Assembly (NCBI GenBank): GCA_023457255.1
Contig: JAEWMB010000020.1
Span: 62,001 to 126,000, forward strand
Source of the DNA: Bacillota bacterium
Lineage (GTDB): Bacteria; Bacillota; Clostridia; Lachnospirales; Lachnospiraceae
Direction of reading: 5' to 3'
Length of the DNA stretch: 64,000 bases
Part shown: one piece after another, positions 1 to 8,484 of the stretch
Numbering within the stretch: the stretch's first letter is position 1
Layout: each line of letters starts with the position of its first letter
Notes under the pieces: generated by a model
The model's input: the letters and a program-made list of their open reading frames with translations, nothing else
Database searches by the model: none
What the model was told of the DNA's origin: nothing
Translations under genes and position numbers: made by a program

Positions 1-1446
1 GATGCTCCTAAAAGCCTTTACTATAGCCGTTTTGTCAGAGGGCATGGGAAAGAAAGCTTTGCGGTGGCTTGTGAGACCGGCATGGAAGGAATTGTAGGTA
101 AAAAAGCCGACTCTGTTTACAGTGGTTCCAGAAACGGTGATTGGATTAAACTCAAATGTGATAGAAGGCAGGAATTTATAATTGGAGGATATACCCGCTC
201 CGACAAAAAAGCAAGTGGAATCAGTTCTCTTCTTCTAGGTGTGTATGAGGGGGAAGAATTGATTTATGCCGGACGTGCCGGCACTGGATTAGGCGAGTCT
301 GATATGAAAACTCTTGAGGAGGCATTTGAGAATATCAAGAGAACGGATTCGGCTTTTAAAACTGCGCCGAAACAAAGACCAAAGGAAATAATTATATGGC
401 TTGAACCGGAGTTGGTTGCAGAAATCAAATATGCGGAATTGACGAAAGATAATTTACTAAGGCAAGCTAGCTTTAAAGGCCTGCGGACAGACAAAGACCC
501 AATGGATATAAAGTGGGAAAGACCAGAGAAAGCAACAAATTCCCGAGCTTTAAAGAAAGAAGTGGAGAAGCCTATGGAAGCAAATTCAAACAGCATTGTT
601 GTGGAAGGAGTAAAAATCTCCAGTCCGGATAAGGTGATGTTTGATGACCCTGTTATCACAAAATTAGATGTGGTTCAGTATTATGCAAAGATTTCAGAAT
701 ATATGCTGCCGTATGTTAGCCATAGGATTCTTAGTATAGTAAGATGCCCCAAAGGAATTTCACAGACTTGTTTCTATAAGAAGCATCCAGGTTTAGGCAG
801 CAAGGGAATTATTACGCTGCCGATTGCTGTCGGCAGCGGGGAAACAGAGGATTATTTCTATATTGACAGTGCCTCGGGCCTGATATCCGAAGTACAGATG
901 GGAACACTGGAATTTCATACTTGGGGAAGCCGTGTTGATGAACTTGAAAAACCTGATGTGATGGTATTTGATTTGGATCCGGATGAAGGGATGGAGCTAA
1001 GTCAAGTACGTCAGGGTGTAAAGGATGTCAAAAGTATTTTAAAAGAATTATCTCTTAACTCCTATCTTAAGACAAGTGGCGGAAAAGGGTACCATGTGGT
1101 TGTTCCCTTAAAGCCGGTTGTGACTTGGGATACATTTCATGATTTTGCCAGGAGATTTGCAGAGGTAATGGAGCAGAAGTGGCCTGACCGGTATACCAGC
1201 AATGTAAGAAAAGTGAAACGTTCCGGCAAGATATTTATTGATTGGATTCGAAATGGCAGGGGTGCTACCAGTGTTGCTCCTTATTCGATAAGAGCCAGGA
1301 AGGGAGCAAGGGTATCCATGCCTATCTCGTGGGAGGAGCTGGACACGGTTGCTCCAAGCGATATCACTATGGAAGAGGCACTCTCGAGGATAAATGACAC
1401 TGATCCTTGGAAAGATTTTTTTCAGAATAATCAGAGGCTAAAATAG
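1..1446 (+). CDS. ligD: DNA ligase D (ligase-polymerase type), 3' part
   Basis: The reading frame is open at base 1, so the gene starts before the window; 481 residues are visible. The family seals DNA ends and fills gaps in Ku-dependent non-homologous end joining. Visible order: the end of the ATP-dependent ligase core with motif IV (EGIVGKK, residues 29-35) and motif V (DWIKLK, 47-52), an OB-fold stretch to about 150, a charged linker, then the LigD polymerase/primase domain from about 200. That domain shows the paired acidic motif DLDPD and the nucleotide-binding SGGKGYHVVVPL, and ends DWIRNGRGATSVAPYS. No 3'-phosphoesterase domain is seen in this part. The order ligase then polymerase matches the Bacillus-type arrangement. 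A ku gene would be expected near, probably upstream. Confidence 0.93.
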   Translation, partial: DAPKSLYYSRFVRGHGKESFAVACETGMEGIVGKKADSVYSGSRNGDWIKLKCDRRQEFIIGGYTRSDKKASGISSLLLGVYEGEELIYAGRAGTGLGESDMKTLEEAFENIKRTDSAFKTAPKQRPKEIIIWLEPELVAEIKYAELTKDNLLRQASFKGLRTDKDPMDIKWERPEKATNSRALKKEVEKPMEANSNSIVVEGVKISSPDKVMFDDPVITKLDVVQYYAKISEYMLPYVSHRILSIVRCPKGISQTCFYKKHPGLGSKGIITLPIAVGSGETEDYFYIDSASGLISEVQMGTLEFHTWGSRVDELEKPDVMVFDLDPDEGMELSQVRQGVKDVKSILKELSLNSYLKTSGGKGYHVVVPLKPVVTWDTFHDFARRFAEVMEQKWPDRYTSNVRKVKRSGKIFIDWIRNGRGATSVAPYSIRARKGARVSMPISWEELDTVAPSDITMEEALSRINDTDPWKDFFQNNQRLK

Positions 1447-1528
1447 GTTAAGAGGCTGCCGTAAAAAGAAAATTCATACCGGACATGGTATAGGGATAGT
1501 CATTGTATTTAGAGGGGGAATTATAAGA

Positions 1529-1801
1529 ATGTATGTATATTTAATGAAAAATATCAACCCTCTTAATGAGGAAATCATTAAGAAACACGTTGAGCATCTA
1601 AAAGAATTAAAAAGGCAGAACAAACTGGTTCTTTGCGGGCCATTCACGGATTATCCGGGAGGTATGGTTGTTTTCTTGGCAAAAGATTTGGAAGAAGCCA
1701 CGAACATTGCAAAATCGGACCCTTTTATCAGTTCAGGATGTAAATCTTTTGAGATTCGGACATTAGAATCAGCGGATGAGGATAATAACTATCTATTATA
1801 A
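1529..1801 (+). CDS. YciI-like small protein
   Basis: This 90-residue protein has the ferredoxin-like YCII fold pattern: an N-terminal strand (MYVYLMKNINP), a helix with the conserved KHVEHLKEL, the LVLCGPFTDYPGGMVVF core and the later DPF motif (KSDPFISSG). YciI-like proteins are proposed small hydrolases or ligand-binding proteins, and the substrate here cannot be told. The start is supported by a GAGGGGG-type ribosome binding site about 10 bases upstream. It stands alone, 82 bases after ligD. Confidence 0.8.
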   Translation: MYVYLMKNINPLNEEIIKKHVEHLKELKRQNKLVLCGPFTDYPGGMVVFLAKDLEEATNIAKSDPFISSGCKSFEIRTLESADEDNNYLL

Positions 1802-2035
1802 GGTTATAACAAATTAGCATAACTTTGGCTGTCATTAGCTTTTTTAAGAGGCGTTTATTTACCATAAACTACATAACAATATAATTTTAAATAGTGGAAC
1901 TTTGCAAGAAGAATCTCGTCTAATCAACAAGTCAGGCTAACAAAAAGGAAGAAGTTAATTACTAAGTGGTGTGGCAGTACTTATCCTCGTAGCAAAAGAT
2001 GTGATACCTGATGAAAATTAGTGGAGGAAGAGATT

Positions 2036-2575
2036 ATGAGAAAGAAAATGAAACTATTGCTAACTTTTATACTAACGGCAGTACTAATGGTATCGCTGAT
2101 TGGTTGTAAGAAGGAAGAAAGTGGGAAAAAACCAAGCCTTGAGCTAGACTTGACTGCAATTATTGAGAAGATTTATGAGAAAGCTGATGTTAATTTGAAT
2201 GTTGCGAATACGCAAGTTGATTTGGCTGATAAAGATATTGTGAAATATAATATGGGTTTGGAGGATGCCTCCAAAATAAAAGAAGCAGTTGTATCCGAAG
2301 CATTGATCAGTTCTCAGGCTTATTCACTTGTACTTGCTCGTGTTAATGATGCTGCCGATGCTAAAAATGTTGCAAACGACATGTTAAATGGAATTGACCA
2401 ACGTAAATGGATTTGTGTCATGGCGGATGATTTACAAATCGTTACCTATGATGATGTGGTTTTACTCGTTATGGTTGCTTCTTCTATGGAGGAAACTGTA
2501 ACATCACAAAAGCTTGTAGATGCATTTGGTGAAATATGCGGTGCAGATTTTGATGAGGTATTATCAAAAAAGTAG
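2036..2575 (+). CDS. DUF4358-like lipoprotein
   Basis: This 179-residue protein has a clear lipoprotein signal: MRKK, a hydrophobic stretch, and a lipobox ending LIGC with the modified Cys at about residue 24. The rest is soluble, starts with a predicted helix (LTAIIEKIYEKAD) and resembles the DUF4358 group of clostridial lipoproteins of unknown role. The frame is open from a GTG at 2021, but GGAGGAAGAG lies just before the ATG at 2036, so that start is chosen. It would be tethered to the outer face of the membrane. Confidence 0.8.
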   Translation: MRKKMKLLLTFILTAVLMVSLIGCKKEESGKKPSLELDLTAIIEKIYEKADVNLNVANTQVDLADKDIVKYNMGLEDASKIKEAVVSEALISSQAYSLVLARVNDAADAKNVANDMLNGIDQRKWICVMADDLQIVTYDDVVLLVMVASSMEETVTSQKLVDAFGEICGADFDEVLSKK

Positions 2576-2768
2576 GCTCCACAGCAATAAACGATGGCCG
2601 GACATTAGATAATATGGAGTATAGGAAGGGAAAATAGGAAGCTTACGGCAGCAAATAAAGTTTGACTGCTGTAATAAATCTTTTGAAAAAATATAAGATA
2701 AGAGGTGTATTTTATAATATTCTGTCAATGATGTTAGAAAGTAAATCAAATTGTCAGGAGGATACGAC

Positions 2769-3140
2769 ATGGAAGTTTTTGATGAATATTTAGCACATAT
2801 TGCTAATCCAAAGCACCGGTCCCGAGTGGAAGAGATATTAGACTGGATTTTAAAAAGATTTACGGACTTAATGCCAAGGATTGCATGGAACCAGCCTATG
2901 TTTACGGATCACGGCACTTACATCATCGGGTTTAGTGTAGCAAAACATCATATGGCTGTTGCTCCTGAACAGGTTGGAATCAATCATTTTTCAGAAGAAA
3001 TAGTTCAAGCTGGATATGAATACAGCAAAGAGTTAATACGTATACCTTGGGATAATCCGGTGGATTATGCTTTACTTGAGAGAATCATTGAGTTTAATAT
3101 TAAGGATAAGGCAGAATGTTCTACTTTTTGGAGAAGATAA
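2769..3140 (+). CDS. YdhG/DUF1801-like protein
   Basis: This 123-residue protein resembles the YdhG/YdhG-type DUF1801 family (frataxin-like fold). It shows the pattern PKHRSRVEEILDWI, AWNQPMFTDHGTYIIGFSVAKHHMAVAPE and a late helix ending KDKAECSTFWRR. B. subtilis YdhG (Fra) is an intracellular iron chaperone, so iron handling is possible but inferred. The start is the ATG at 2769, behind CAGGAGG; an in-frame TTG at 2751 is less likely. Confidence 0.75.
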   Translation: MEVFDEYLAHIANPKHRSRVEEILDWILKRFTDLMPRIAWNQPMFTDHGTYIIGFSVAKHHMAVAPEQVGINHFSEEIVQAGYEYSKELIRIPWDNPVDYALLERIIEFNIKDKAECSTFWRR

Positions 3141-3141
3141 G

Positions 3142-3651
3142 CTAGTGAAATAAATTATTTTTTCTTAGATAATTTACGAACTTTTGAAAGCCGATATTCC
3201 ATAAAGCAGAATAAGCAATCGAGAATAAGAAAAATATGAAAAATGTTACAGTAGTTGAAAATGAACCAGCCAATTCATTGAATGCTGGAATACCTGCTAT
3301 ATATGTTAAAAATATCATTCCAAAAGATAAGGAAATGCCTGAAAATAAAGTGGAAATTCTTATTCCTTTCTTATAAAACCTTGCTCCGATTGTGATACCT
3401 AACAAACCGGTGCTAAAAAGGAGGATGAGTGCTTCCTGTACGCTAATCAATAAAAGAAGGAGTGCAGAAGATAAAAAGATAGAAACTCCAAGGAAAGGAT
3501 TAAAATATGCCGCTATGGCAACAGGCAGAGTACTTAATGGGCTTACGGCTAATCCCAGTGTGGGTAAAATAACAGGTGTGGCTTGGAACAGTACAGTTAG
3601 CGCGGTTAACATGCCTCCAATAGAAACAAACCGGATATCTGGTTTTTTCAA
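3142..3651 (-). CDS. Small integral membrane protein
   Basis: This roughly 170-residue, very hydrophobic protein has about five or six predicted membrane segments, with a basic N-terminus and a C-terminal tail (FQKFVNYLRKNNLFH). It resembles small membrane components such as ECF S-component-like or YbfA-like proteins, but I do not recognise the family. A TTG start at 3651 is chosen because GGGGAG sits 7 bases upstream; TTG at 3666 is the longer alternative. It ends 2 bases after the convergent YdhG-like gene. Confidence 0.6.
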   Translation of the reverse strand: MKKPDIRFVSIGGMLTALTVLFQATPVILPTLGLAVSPLSTLPVAIAAYFNPFLGVSIFLSSALLLLLISVQEALILLFSTGLLGITIGARFYKKGIRISTLFSGISLSFGMIFLTYIAGIPAFNELAGSFSTTVTFFIFFLFSIAYSALWNIGFQKFVNYLRKNNLFH

Positions 3652-3755
3652 TAGAAATCTCCCCAATCATACATGATAATCAATAGATAGTTGCTTTGGT
3701 AATGATTCTAAAAATTTGCTTCCGTTACAGTATGGCATCTATAAAATTCATTGTT

Positions 3756-3795
3756 AAAGAGAACATACTTCAATTTACCAGTATGTTCTCTTTTT
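3756..3795. terminator. Bidirectional intrinsic terminator
   Basis: A 14-bp perfect inverted repeat (arms 3756-3769 and 3780-3793) with a 10-base loop lies just past the end of the minus-strand dehydrogenase-like gene. The plus strand carries TTTTT after the stem; the minus-strand T run is short. Confidence 0.75.
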
Positions 3796-3813
3796 AATCT
3801 CTAAGCCCTTTAT

Positions 3814-5229
3814 CTAGGCAGTAATTTCGAAAATAGTACCCTGATTAAAATCAGTAACATTCGTAGTTTTGTAGACCCCTAAAAATAGCCTGGTCTGGTC
3901 CATATTCGTTCCTAAACTAACATAAAAAGCGGATTGAGTACCAAAATCATAGTCGACATCAATTACACTAAAATCATTTAGTTTGCAATCGGTACGAATC
4001 CTGGTATAAGCCAGAACTCCTCTATTTGGAGGCTGGGATTCTTCGTCCCGGGCTAGGTCGGTAAATACAACGCTTCCTGTTAAATCGGGGAGGTCTCTCC
4101 CCATATATGATCTAACTCCTGTAAGGGCTGTTGCTCCAAACTTATCAGGGCGGGGATCTTTGTGATAGTAGCAGGTTAAGGGCTGAAGACGTAATATAGA
4201 GGTTTCTGCCGCTTCATCGTAGTAAGCAAATATTAGCTCCTCGGAAGAGGGATGTTCAGAGCAGCGATTAAGGATTGAAGTAGGAAATACTCCTTCCCAG
4301 CCCCTCCATCCTAGATTAATCAAGTCCTCCTGTTCCGACTCGGATTCAAGGAAGGTGGATTTTACTAGCTGAGAAACTGGAATCGGTCTGTATTGATGGA
4401 ACGCAAAAATTGCCTCTGCCAAGTCTTGCCCGACATTTCCTATGTACTTGATATATTGATCATTCATTTTTTGATAGGAGATGCCAGGTATATTTCGAAC
4501 ACCTTTGACAATTAGAGTAAGCGTATCCTGAATAGAGGAAGGAAGTTCGTTAAAGCGGGTAGCAGCAGGTGGTATATCGATATTTGTCTCTTTTTGTACA
4601 TCAATTTCAATAATTTTCCCGGCAATCTCCATATTATCCTGGCTTAAATTAAATGGGTCATAACCTGATCCGCCATCACCGGTAGTTAAGACTAGTTTCC
4701 CTGTTTCAGGAGAAAAGTTTAAGCTATCGACACCATTATGATTCAAAAATGGCCTTCTCAAATTAAGTAGCGTACGTAATCTTTGCGGTTGAGTATTCTC
4801 TTGAAAGATCCATTCCTCCACAGCATCAATATGGTCATATTGGGTTTCTCTATTCAACCATTTTAGATTTAAAGTTCTAGGATCACATGGATTTGGTTGA
4901 AATGAATCAGGCAAAGCTCCCGGTCCTTGCGTTCCGGCTACTGAATAATGGAGATAGAATAGCCCATTTTGATTAAATTCCGGATGGAAAGCCAAACCTA
5001 ACAGTCCACGTTCATCATATCCTCCGGAAGAAGCACCTAGTTCAAGGATTCTTGAGCGAATATCTAAAAAAGTTTCTATAACTCCATTTCCAATATAAAA
5101 TATTTCTCCCAACTGAGTAGCAATAAATAGCCGTTCCATTGAGTCACCTGGAAGTACTGCTGTTTTTAAGACTGTAGGTAAATTTATATTATTTACCAAG
5201 GGCTGTAAATGAACTTTAACTTTTATCAT
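3814..5229 (-). CDS. Glucose/sorbosone dehydrogenase-like beta-propeller protein
   Basis: This 471-residue protein has the GSDH-type six-bladed propeller pattern: ERLFIATQLGEIFYI, the GLLGLAFHPEFNQNGLFYLHY signature near residue 80, NHNGVDSLNFSP and LTTGDGGSGYDP near 170-195, and NLGWRGWEGVFPT later. Homologs are PQQ-dependent sugar dehydrogenases or HHIP-like proteins. There is no signal peptide, which is unusual because PQQ enzymes act outside the membrane, and no PQQ synthesis gene is seen here. The actual substrate and cofactor are therefore uncertain. ATG at 5229 with AGGA upstream is preferred to the TTG at 5235. Confidence 0.85.
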   Translation of the reverse strand: MIKVKVHLQPLVNNINLPTVLKTAVLPGDSMERLFIATQLGEIFYIGNGVIETFLDIRSRILELGASSGGYDERGLLGLAFHPEFNQNGLFYLHYSVAGTQGPGALPDSFQPNPCDPRTLNLKWLNRETQYDHIDAVEEWIFQENTQPQRLRTLLNLRRPFLNHNGVDSLNFSPETGKLVLTTGDGGSGYDPFNLSQDNMEIAGKIIEIDVQKETNIDIPPAATRFNELPSSIQDTLTLIVKGVRNIPGISYQKMNDQYIKYIGNVGQDLAEAIFAFHQYRPIPVSQLVKSTFLESESEQEDLINLGWRGWEGVFPTSILNRCSEHPSSEELIFAYYDEAAETSILRLQPLTCYYHKDPRPDKFGATALTGVRSYMGRDLPDLTGSVVFTDLARDEESQPPNRGVLAYTRIRTDCKLNDFSVIDVDYDFGTQSAFYVSLGTNMDQTRLFLGVYKTTNVTDFNQGTIFEITA

Positions 5230-5351
5230 TGACAACGTCCTGCTTTTTATTGGATTCTTTTATAAGAATATGTGCGGATAAGGTCTATTATACCAATTGA
5301 GCCAGTAAGGGTTCTCCAATATAGGTTAAATTTACAACTTATTACCAGGTT

Positions 5352-5750
5352 GTGATGATTGTTGTATTAATTGGACTTCTGTATTGGTTCTTTGGAACAG
5401 AAATCGGATGTTCTTTAAGAGCAACAGGCTGTAATGGAAATATGGCGCGGGCGCAGGGAATTAATACGAATAAAAATAAAGTTCTAGGTTTGATGATATC
5501 CAATGGTTTGGTGGCACTTTCCAGTGCGCTTTTAGCTCAGTATCAGGGCTTTGCCGATGTTAATATGGGACGCGGGGTCATCGTAACCGGCTTAGCAGCA
5601 GTGCTCATAGGAGAAGCAATCTTAGGAAAAGTATTTCGAAATTTTTCTCTTCGCTTGGTAGCGGTTGCCTTTAAATGTATGCAAAAAGTGTGTCAAAAAA
5701 TATCATATTATGAAAATTTATCTATACGAAACCGTCGGAGTTTGATATAA
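5352..5750 (+). pseudogene. ABC transporter permease fragment (TrpX-type importer)
   Basis: Residues from about 15 to 105 match the C-terminal half of permeases that partner ABC_sub_bind (TrpX-type) binding proteins: LRATGCNGNMARAQGIN, SNGLVALSSALLAQYQGFADVNMG and GLAAVLIGEAILGK. A full permease is about 290 residues; the first half is missing, and the last 25 residues (FKCMQKVCQKISYY onward) are unrelated. There is no ribosome binding site at a plausible start and no binding protein or ATPase next to it. It is a remnant left by a deletion. Confidence 0.75.
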
Positions 5751-5803
5751 TAATGAAGTATGGAATATACTTTTTATTTTAACAGGCAGGGAGAAACAGT
5801 AAA

Positions 5804-6016
5804 ATGGAAAAATTAAAATCGTTCGGTTCAGTGCTATTAGTATTAGGTATTATTTCTTTATTATTGTCCTTAGTTAATTTGCAGTTTAAAGGTATGGATA
5901 TTTTTGGACAATATAAGAGATATGTAGAGATTGGCTGTATAGTGATAGGTTTATTAAGTCTCATTGTTTCAAAACTTTTAGGGAAAGGCAAGAGTGAAAC
6001 TGAGGATCAAAACTAG
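5804..6016 (+). CDS. Small two-TM membrane protein
   Basis: This 70-residue protein has two hydrophobic segments (about residues 7-24 and 41-58) separated by a short polar loop, and a charged C-terminus (GKGKSETEDQN). GGGAG lies upstream of the ATG and a strong terminator follows. The family is not recognised and the role is unknown. Confidence 0.65.
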   Translation: MEKLKSFGSVLLVLGIISLLLSLVNLQFKGMDIFGQYKRYVEIGCIVIGLLSLIVSKLLGKGKSETEDQN

Positions 6017-6041
6017 TAAAATTTAAGAAGTCTTTAAGTCT

Positions 6042-6083
6042 TTGCAAGATTGCTTTTTAAGCAATCTTGCAAGGGCTTTTTTC
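6042..6083 (+). terminator. Intrinsic terminator
   Basis: A 12-bp perfect stem (6042-6053 with 6061-6072) and a 7-base loop is followed by GGGCTTTTTTC. It closes the small membrane protein gene. Confidence 0.9.
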
Positions 6084-6456
6084 TTTGTTTTATATAATTT
6101 TTATAGGAGTTTTTTGTATGATACAATATCTTAATTTGATGTTAAAAATCAGAAAATAAAAATATATACTTGACTATTCACAGATATATATTATAATAAA
6201 TAAGATGTGTTATTTACGATTTGATGTGATAAATAAAAATATGAAAAAATAAAATTCTAATATTTTAAATTACATAATAAAATAACGCTGTTTTAAATTA
6301 TGTATAAATAATGTTTTTTATTTTTTCTACGTTTCAATGAATTTAAAAAAATCTATATCACATTGAATTAGAAACATTTTGATATTCATTTAAAAGTTTA
6401 CAGAGCTTTTAAGATGATCATTATAATATTCCATATTATTGAGGAGGCTTTTTAGC
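6084..6456. other. AT-rich intergenic region before ctc
   Basis: This is about 370 bases of very AT-rich DNA with no credible ORF. It holds TTTACA (6397-6402) and TATAAT (6422-6427) 19 bases apart, a possible but imperfect promoter for the L25 gene, and a loose inverted repeat with GTTTCAATG near 6333 and CATTG...GAAAC near 6361-6375. I see no known riboswitch. Confidence 0.4.
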
Positions 6457-7038
6457 ATGCAAACAACAGCAATATTAAACATTGAAAAAAGAACCAGCAC
6501 AAGTAAGGGTGCGAATAAGTTATTAAGAAAAAATGGTTATTTACCAGGTAATATCTTTGGCAGAGGAGCAGAATCCATCTCTATCGCTGTGAAGAAAGAT
6601 GAATTTAGAAAATCATTAAAGGAAAATGGAAGAAATGCTGTATTTAAGCTTGTTTCCTCTAAGAATGAGTCATATACTGTAATGACAAAAGACATCCAAA
6701 TTGCTCCTATCATAAATGATATTGCTCATTTAGATTTTCAAATCGTATCTCTTTCAGAAGAAATGAAGCAGGATGTAGCCCTTAAAATTATCGGTACAGA
6801 ATTTCTTGAATCCAAAAGATTACTTCTCAATAATCATGTAGATTTAATTTCTGTAAATGGTTTACCTCATGATATTCCACATGAGATTGATATTGATGTG
6901 TCTAATTTGGAGGCTGGTGATTCAATTTTACTGAAAGACATAAAACTTCCGGAAGGAATTACTTCCGATTTGGATCCGGAACTGAAAATAATTTCTGTAA
7001 AAGGAACTAAAAAACAAGAAGTAACAGTAAGTGAGTAA
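6457..7038 (+). CDS. ctc: Ribosomal protein L25 / general stress protein Ctc
   Basis: This 193-residue protein of the CTC (TL5) class binds 5S rRNA in the large ribosomal subunit. It has the N-terminal L25 domain (GANKLLRKNGYLPGNIFGRG) to about residue 95, and the C-terminal TL5 beta domain with PHDIPHEIDIDVSNLEAGDSILLKDIKLPEGI. The start is the ATG at 6457 behind GAGGAGG; the longer TTG start would consume that site. The gene is monocistronic and followed by a 19-bp terminator. Confidence 0.93.
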   Translation: MQTTAILNIEKRTSTSKGANKLLRKNGYLPGNIFGRGAESISIAVKKDEFRKSLKENGRNAVFKLVSSKNESYTVMTKDIQIAPIINDIAHLDFQIVSLSEEMKQDVALKIIGTEFLESKRLLLNNHVDLISVNGLPHDIPHEIDIDVSNLEAGDSILLKDIKLPEGITSDLDPELKIISVKGTKKQEVTVSE

Positions 7039-7098
7039 AATTATCCATTGTAATGAATATATTATGATTTAATGGATATAGTTTCTTAATAATAAAGC

Positions 7099-7142
7099 AG
7101 ATAAAGAAGCTTCTTCGTTACGAAGAAGCTTCTTTATCTTTA
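7099..7142. terminator. Strong hairpin terminator after ctc
   Basis: This is a 19-bp perfect stem (7099-7117 and 7121-7139) with a 3-base loop, GC-poor, followed by only TT. It is symmetric, so it could stop transcription from both sides. Confidence 0.75.
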
Positions 7143-7286
7143 GCCCCTCTGATGACATAACATTGCGAGAGATTTATAGTAATTAGAGTAAGGTAGGAAT
7201 ACTTACTTTTGCTATGAAATACAGAGAATACATTCCCATAGAGAATGATTTTGATAAAGCAATTTAAGTTAGGGAGAAAAACTGCT

Positions 7287-7514
7287 ATGCCGGATGACAA
7301 TCAAGATATGATTGATAGATACACGAAAATCTGTATCTGTAAAGCTATCAGCAAAAGTACAAGAAAGAAAATAATCAGAGATGGTGCCGATACGTTAGAA
7401 AAAGTTCAGAAAGCAACTTTGGCAGGAAGCGGAAGCTGTGGAGGAAAACGATGTACATCTAAAGTATTGCAATTATTAGAAGAGTACAAGCAGGAATTAG
7501 GAGATGGGGAATAA
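7287..7514 (+). CDS. BFD-like [2Fe-2S] protein
   Basis: This 75-residue protein matches the BFD-like [2Fe-2S] domain. Two cysteines in CIC near residue 19 and two more in CGGKRC near residue 51 are the expected cluster ligands, in the order CxC ... CxxxxC. Single-domain proteins of this type shuttle electrons or help release stored iron. ATG at 7287 is chosen because the preceding AGGGAG is well placed and the family starts close to the first Cys pair. The acetyltransferase gene follows after 116 bases. Confidence 0.85.
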   Translation: MPDDNQDMIDRYTKICICKAISKSTRKKIIRDGADTLEKVQKATLAGSGSCGGKRCTSKVLQLLEEYKQELGDGE

Positions 7515-7561
7515 TTCCATCAAAGCAAGGGTAAGAGTGAAGGAAGAATATTCCACCCAGC

Positions 7562-7626
7562 GAGTTTGTGTCTGCGCTGCTTCCACAAACTCAATATGTG
7601 CAGAAGGCAGCGCAGAAATGAGGTAA
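7562..7626 (+). promoter_or_regulatory. Candidate H-type pseudoknot leader (copy A)
   Basis: A 9-bp stem (7562-7570 with 7584-7592) has a loop whose first ten bases (TCTGCGCTGC, 7571-7580) are fully complementary to GCAGCGCAGA at 7607-7616, directly before the AATGAGG ribosome binding region. The two helices interlock as an H-type pseudoknot with a 14-base linker. The same design with compensating base changes lies before cobA-hemD at 18622-18685. Seen in sequence; the function as a cis-regulator is inferred. Confidence 0.6.
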
Positions 7627-7630
7627 AAGT

Positions 7631-7951
7631 ATGAATTGGAACTATAAAGAAAACCAAATCTTCTGTGTGGATAATAATGGAGATACAATTTCTCAGGTAG
7701 ATTATAGTAAGTTGGATAATAACACAATTGATATTGAACATGTTTATGTAAGTCCTGAATACAGAGGGCGGGGAGTAGCTGATAAGACCATGTTGGCGGT
7801 CGTTGACTACCTAAAAGAAAACCGGTTAAAAGCAACCGCTTCCTGTTCCTATGCGAGTAGCTGGTTTAACAAAAATGAAGAGAAATATGAAGATGTTATT
7901 GTTAGTGAAAGAAGTCAGGTATCTGCTTGTAAAATTAACGGGAAGCATTAG
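7631..7951 (+). CDS. Small GNAT-fold acetyltransferase (YjdJ-like)
   Basis: This 106-residue protein matches the short COG2388 (YjdJ-type) N-acetyltransferases. It has IDIEHVYVSPEYRGRGVADKTMLAVVDYLKE, with the acetyl-CoA-binding RGRGVA loop near residue 43, and a late CSYASSWF motif typical of this group. The acceptor is unknown. Its ATG has GAGG 7 bases upstream, abutting the pseudoknot-like leader, which suggests translational control. Confidence 0.85.
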   Translation: MNWNYKENQIFCVDNNGDTISQVDYSKLDNNTIDIEHVYVSPEYRGRGVADKTMLAVVDYLKENRLKATASCSYASSWFNKNEEKYEDVIVSERSQVSACKINGKH

Positions 7952-7998
7952 TATATAATATCAAAATAATTATTTTTATAAAATCCTAAATATTTACA

Positions 7999-8029
7999 GA
8001 AAACCGCCTGATATTTAAGGTGGTTTTTC
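7999..8029 (+). terminator. Intrinsic terminator
   Basis: GAAAACCGCC pairs with GGTGGTTTTTC (one G-U pair), with a 10-base loop and a T run inside the distal arm. It ends the acetyltransferase transcript. Confidence 0.75.
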
Positions 8030-8195
8030 ATTTTCCTGCAGCAATCAATTCTAACTTAGTTACGATTCTAAATTCTATCCTGCCAAATTTTTAATCAATT
8101 CTATACTTTATTGTATTCTTAACTGATTACTAAAACTTTATCTTCATTATATTGTTAATTGGTTTCTATCATTCTCTATTTTAAGTTATTTCTGA

Positions 8196-8224
8196 TTGAC
8201 AATATATGGATTTAAAGATAAGAT
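8196..8224 (+). promoter_or_regulatory. Sigma-A promoter for the small Lys-rich protein
   Basis: TTGACA (8196-8201), a 17-base spacer and TAAGAT (8219-8224). The -35 is perfect and the -10 has five of six consensus bases. Confidence 0.8.
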
Positions 8225-8270
8225 AGTCTTAATACGTACTCAAGTTATTACAATTAAGGAGGTGAGAAAA

Positions 8271-8357
8271 ATGGGTGATAAGAATCCAAAAAAGGCTCCA
8301 AAGAAGAAAGGCTCTGCACAAAATACAGCAGCCGCAGCTTCAACAAAGAAAAAGTAA
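8271..8357 (+). CDS. 28-residue Lys-rich small protein
   Basis: The protein begins MGDKNPKKAPKKK and ends AAAASTKKK, with about one third lysine. It has its own consensus promoter 47 bases upstream, a textbook AAGGAGGTGAG ribosome binding site and its own terminator, so it is very likely a real, well-expressed gene. Short proteins beginning MGDKNPK are seen in many bacteria but, to my knowledge, have no assigned role; binding to nucleic acid is a guess from the charge. Confidence 0.75.
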   Translation: MGDKNPKKAPKKKGSAQNTAAAASTKKK

Positions 8358-8362
8358 GACAC

Positions 8363-8397
8363 AAAGATTCCCTCTGATTGTGAAGAGGGAATCTTTT
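8363..8397 (+). terminator. Intrinsic terminator
   Basis: A 13-bp stem (8363-8375 with 8384-8396) with an 8-base loop and TTTT, placed 6 bases after the stop of the Lys-rich small protein. Confidence 0.88.
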
Positions 8398-8484
8398 GTG
8401 TATACAGCAAATATAGAACACAATTAAGTTACAAAGAAACAATAAAGTTTGCTAGCATAAGATAATAATAAAAGGATAAATCCC

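Noticed and set aside
264..659. Long minus-strand ORF inside ligD
   Set aside because: It lies wholly opposite a well-conserved coding frame, has no ribosome binding site and no recognisable motif.
5352..5750. Functional membrane transporter subunit
   Set aside because: Half of the permease is missing at the N-terminus and the C-terminus is foreign; treated as a pseudogene.
7497..7835. Minus-strand ORF over the pseudoknot leader and acetyltransferase
   Set aside because: It is antisense to a clear GNAT gene and to the structured leader, with low-complexity content and no start signal.
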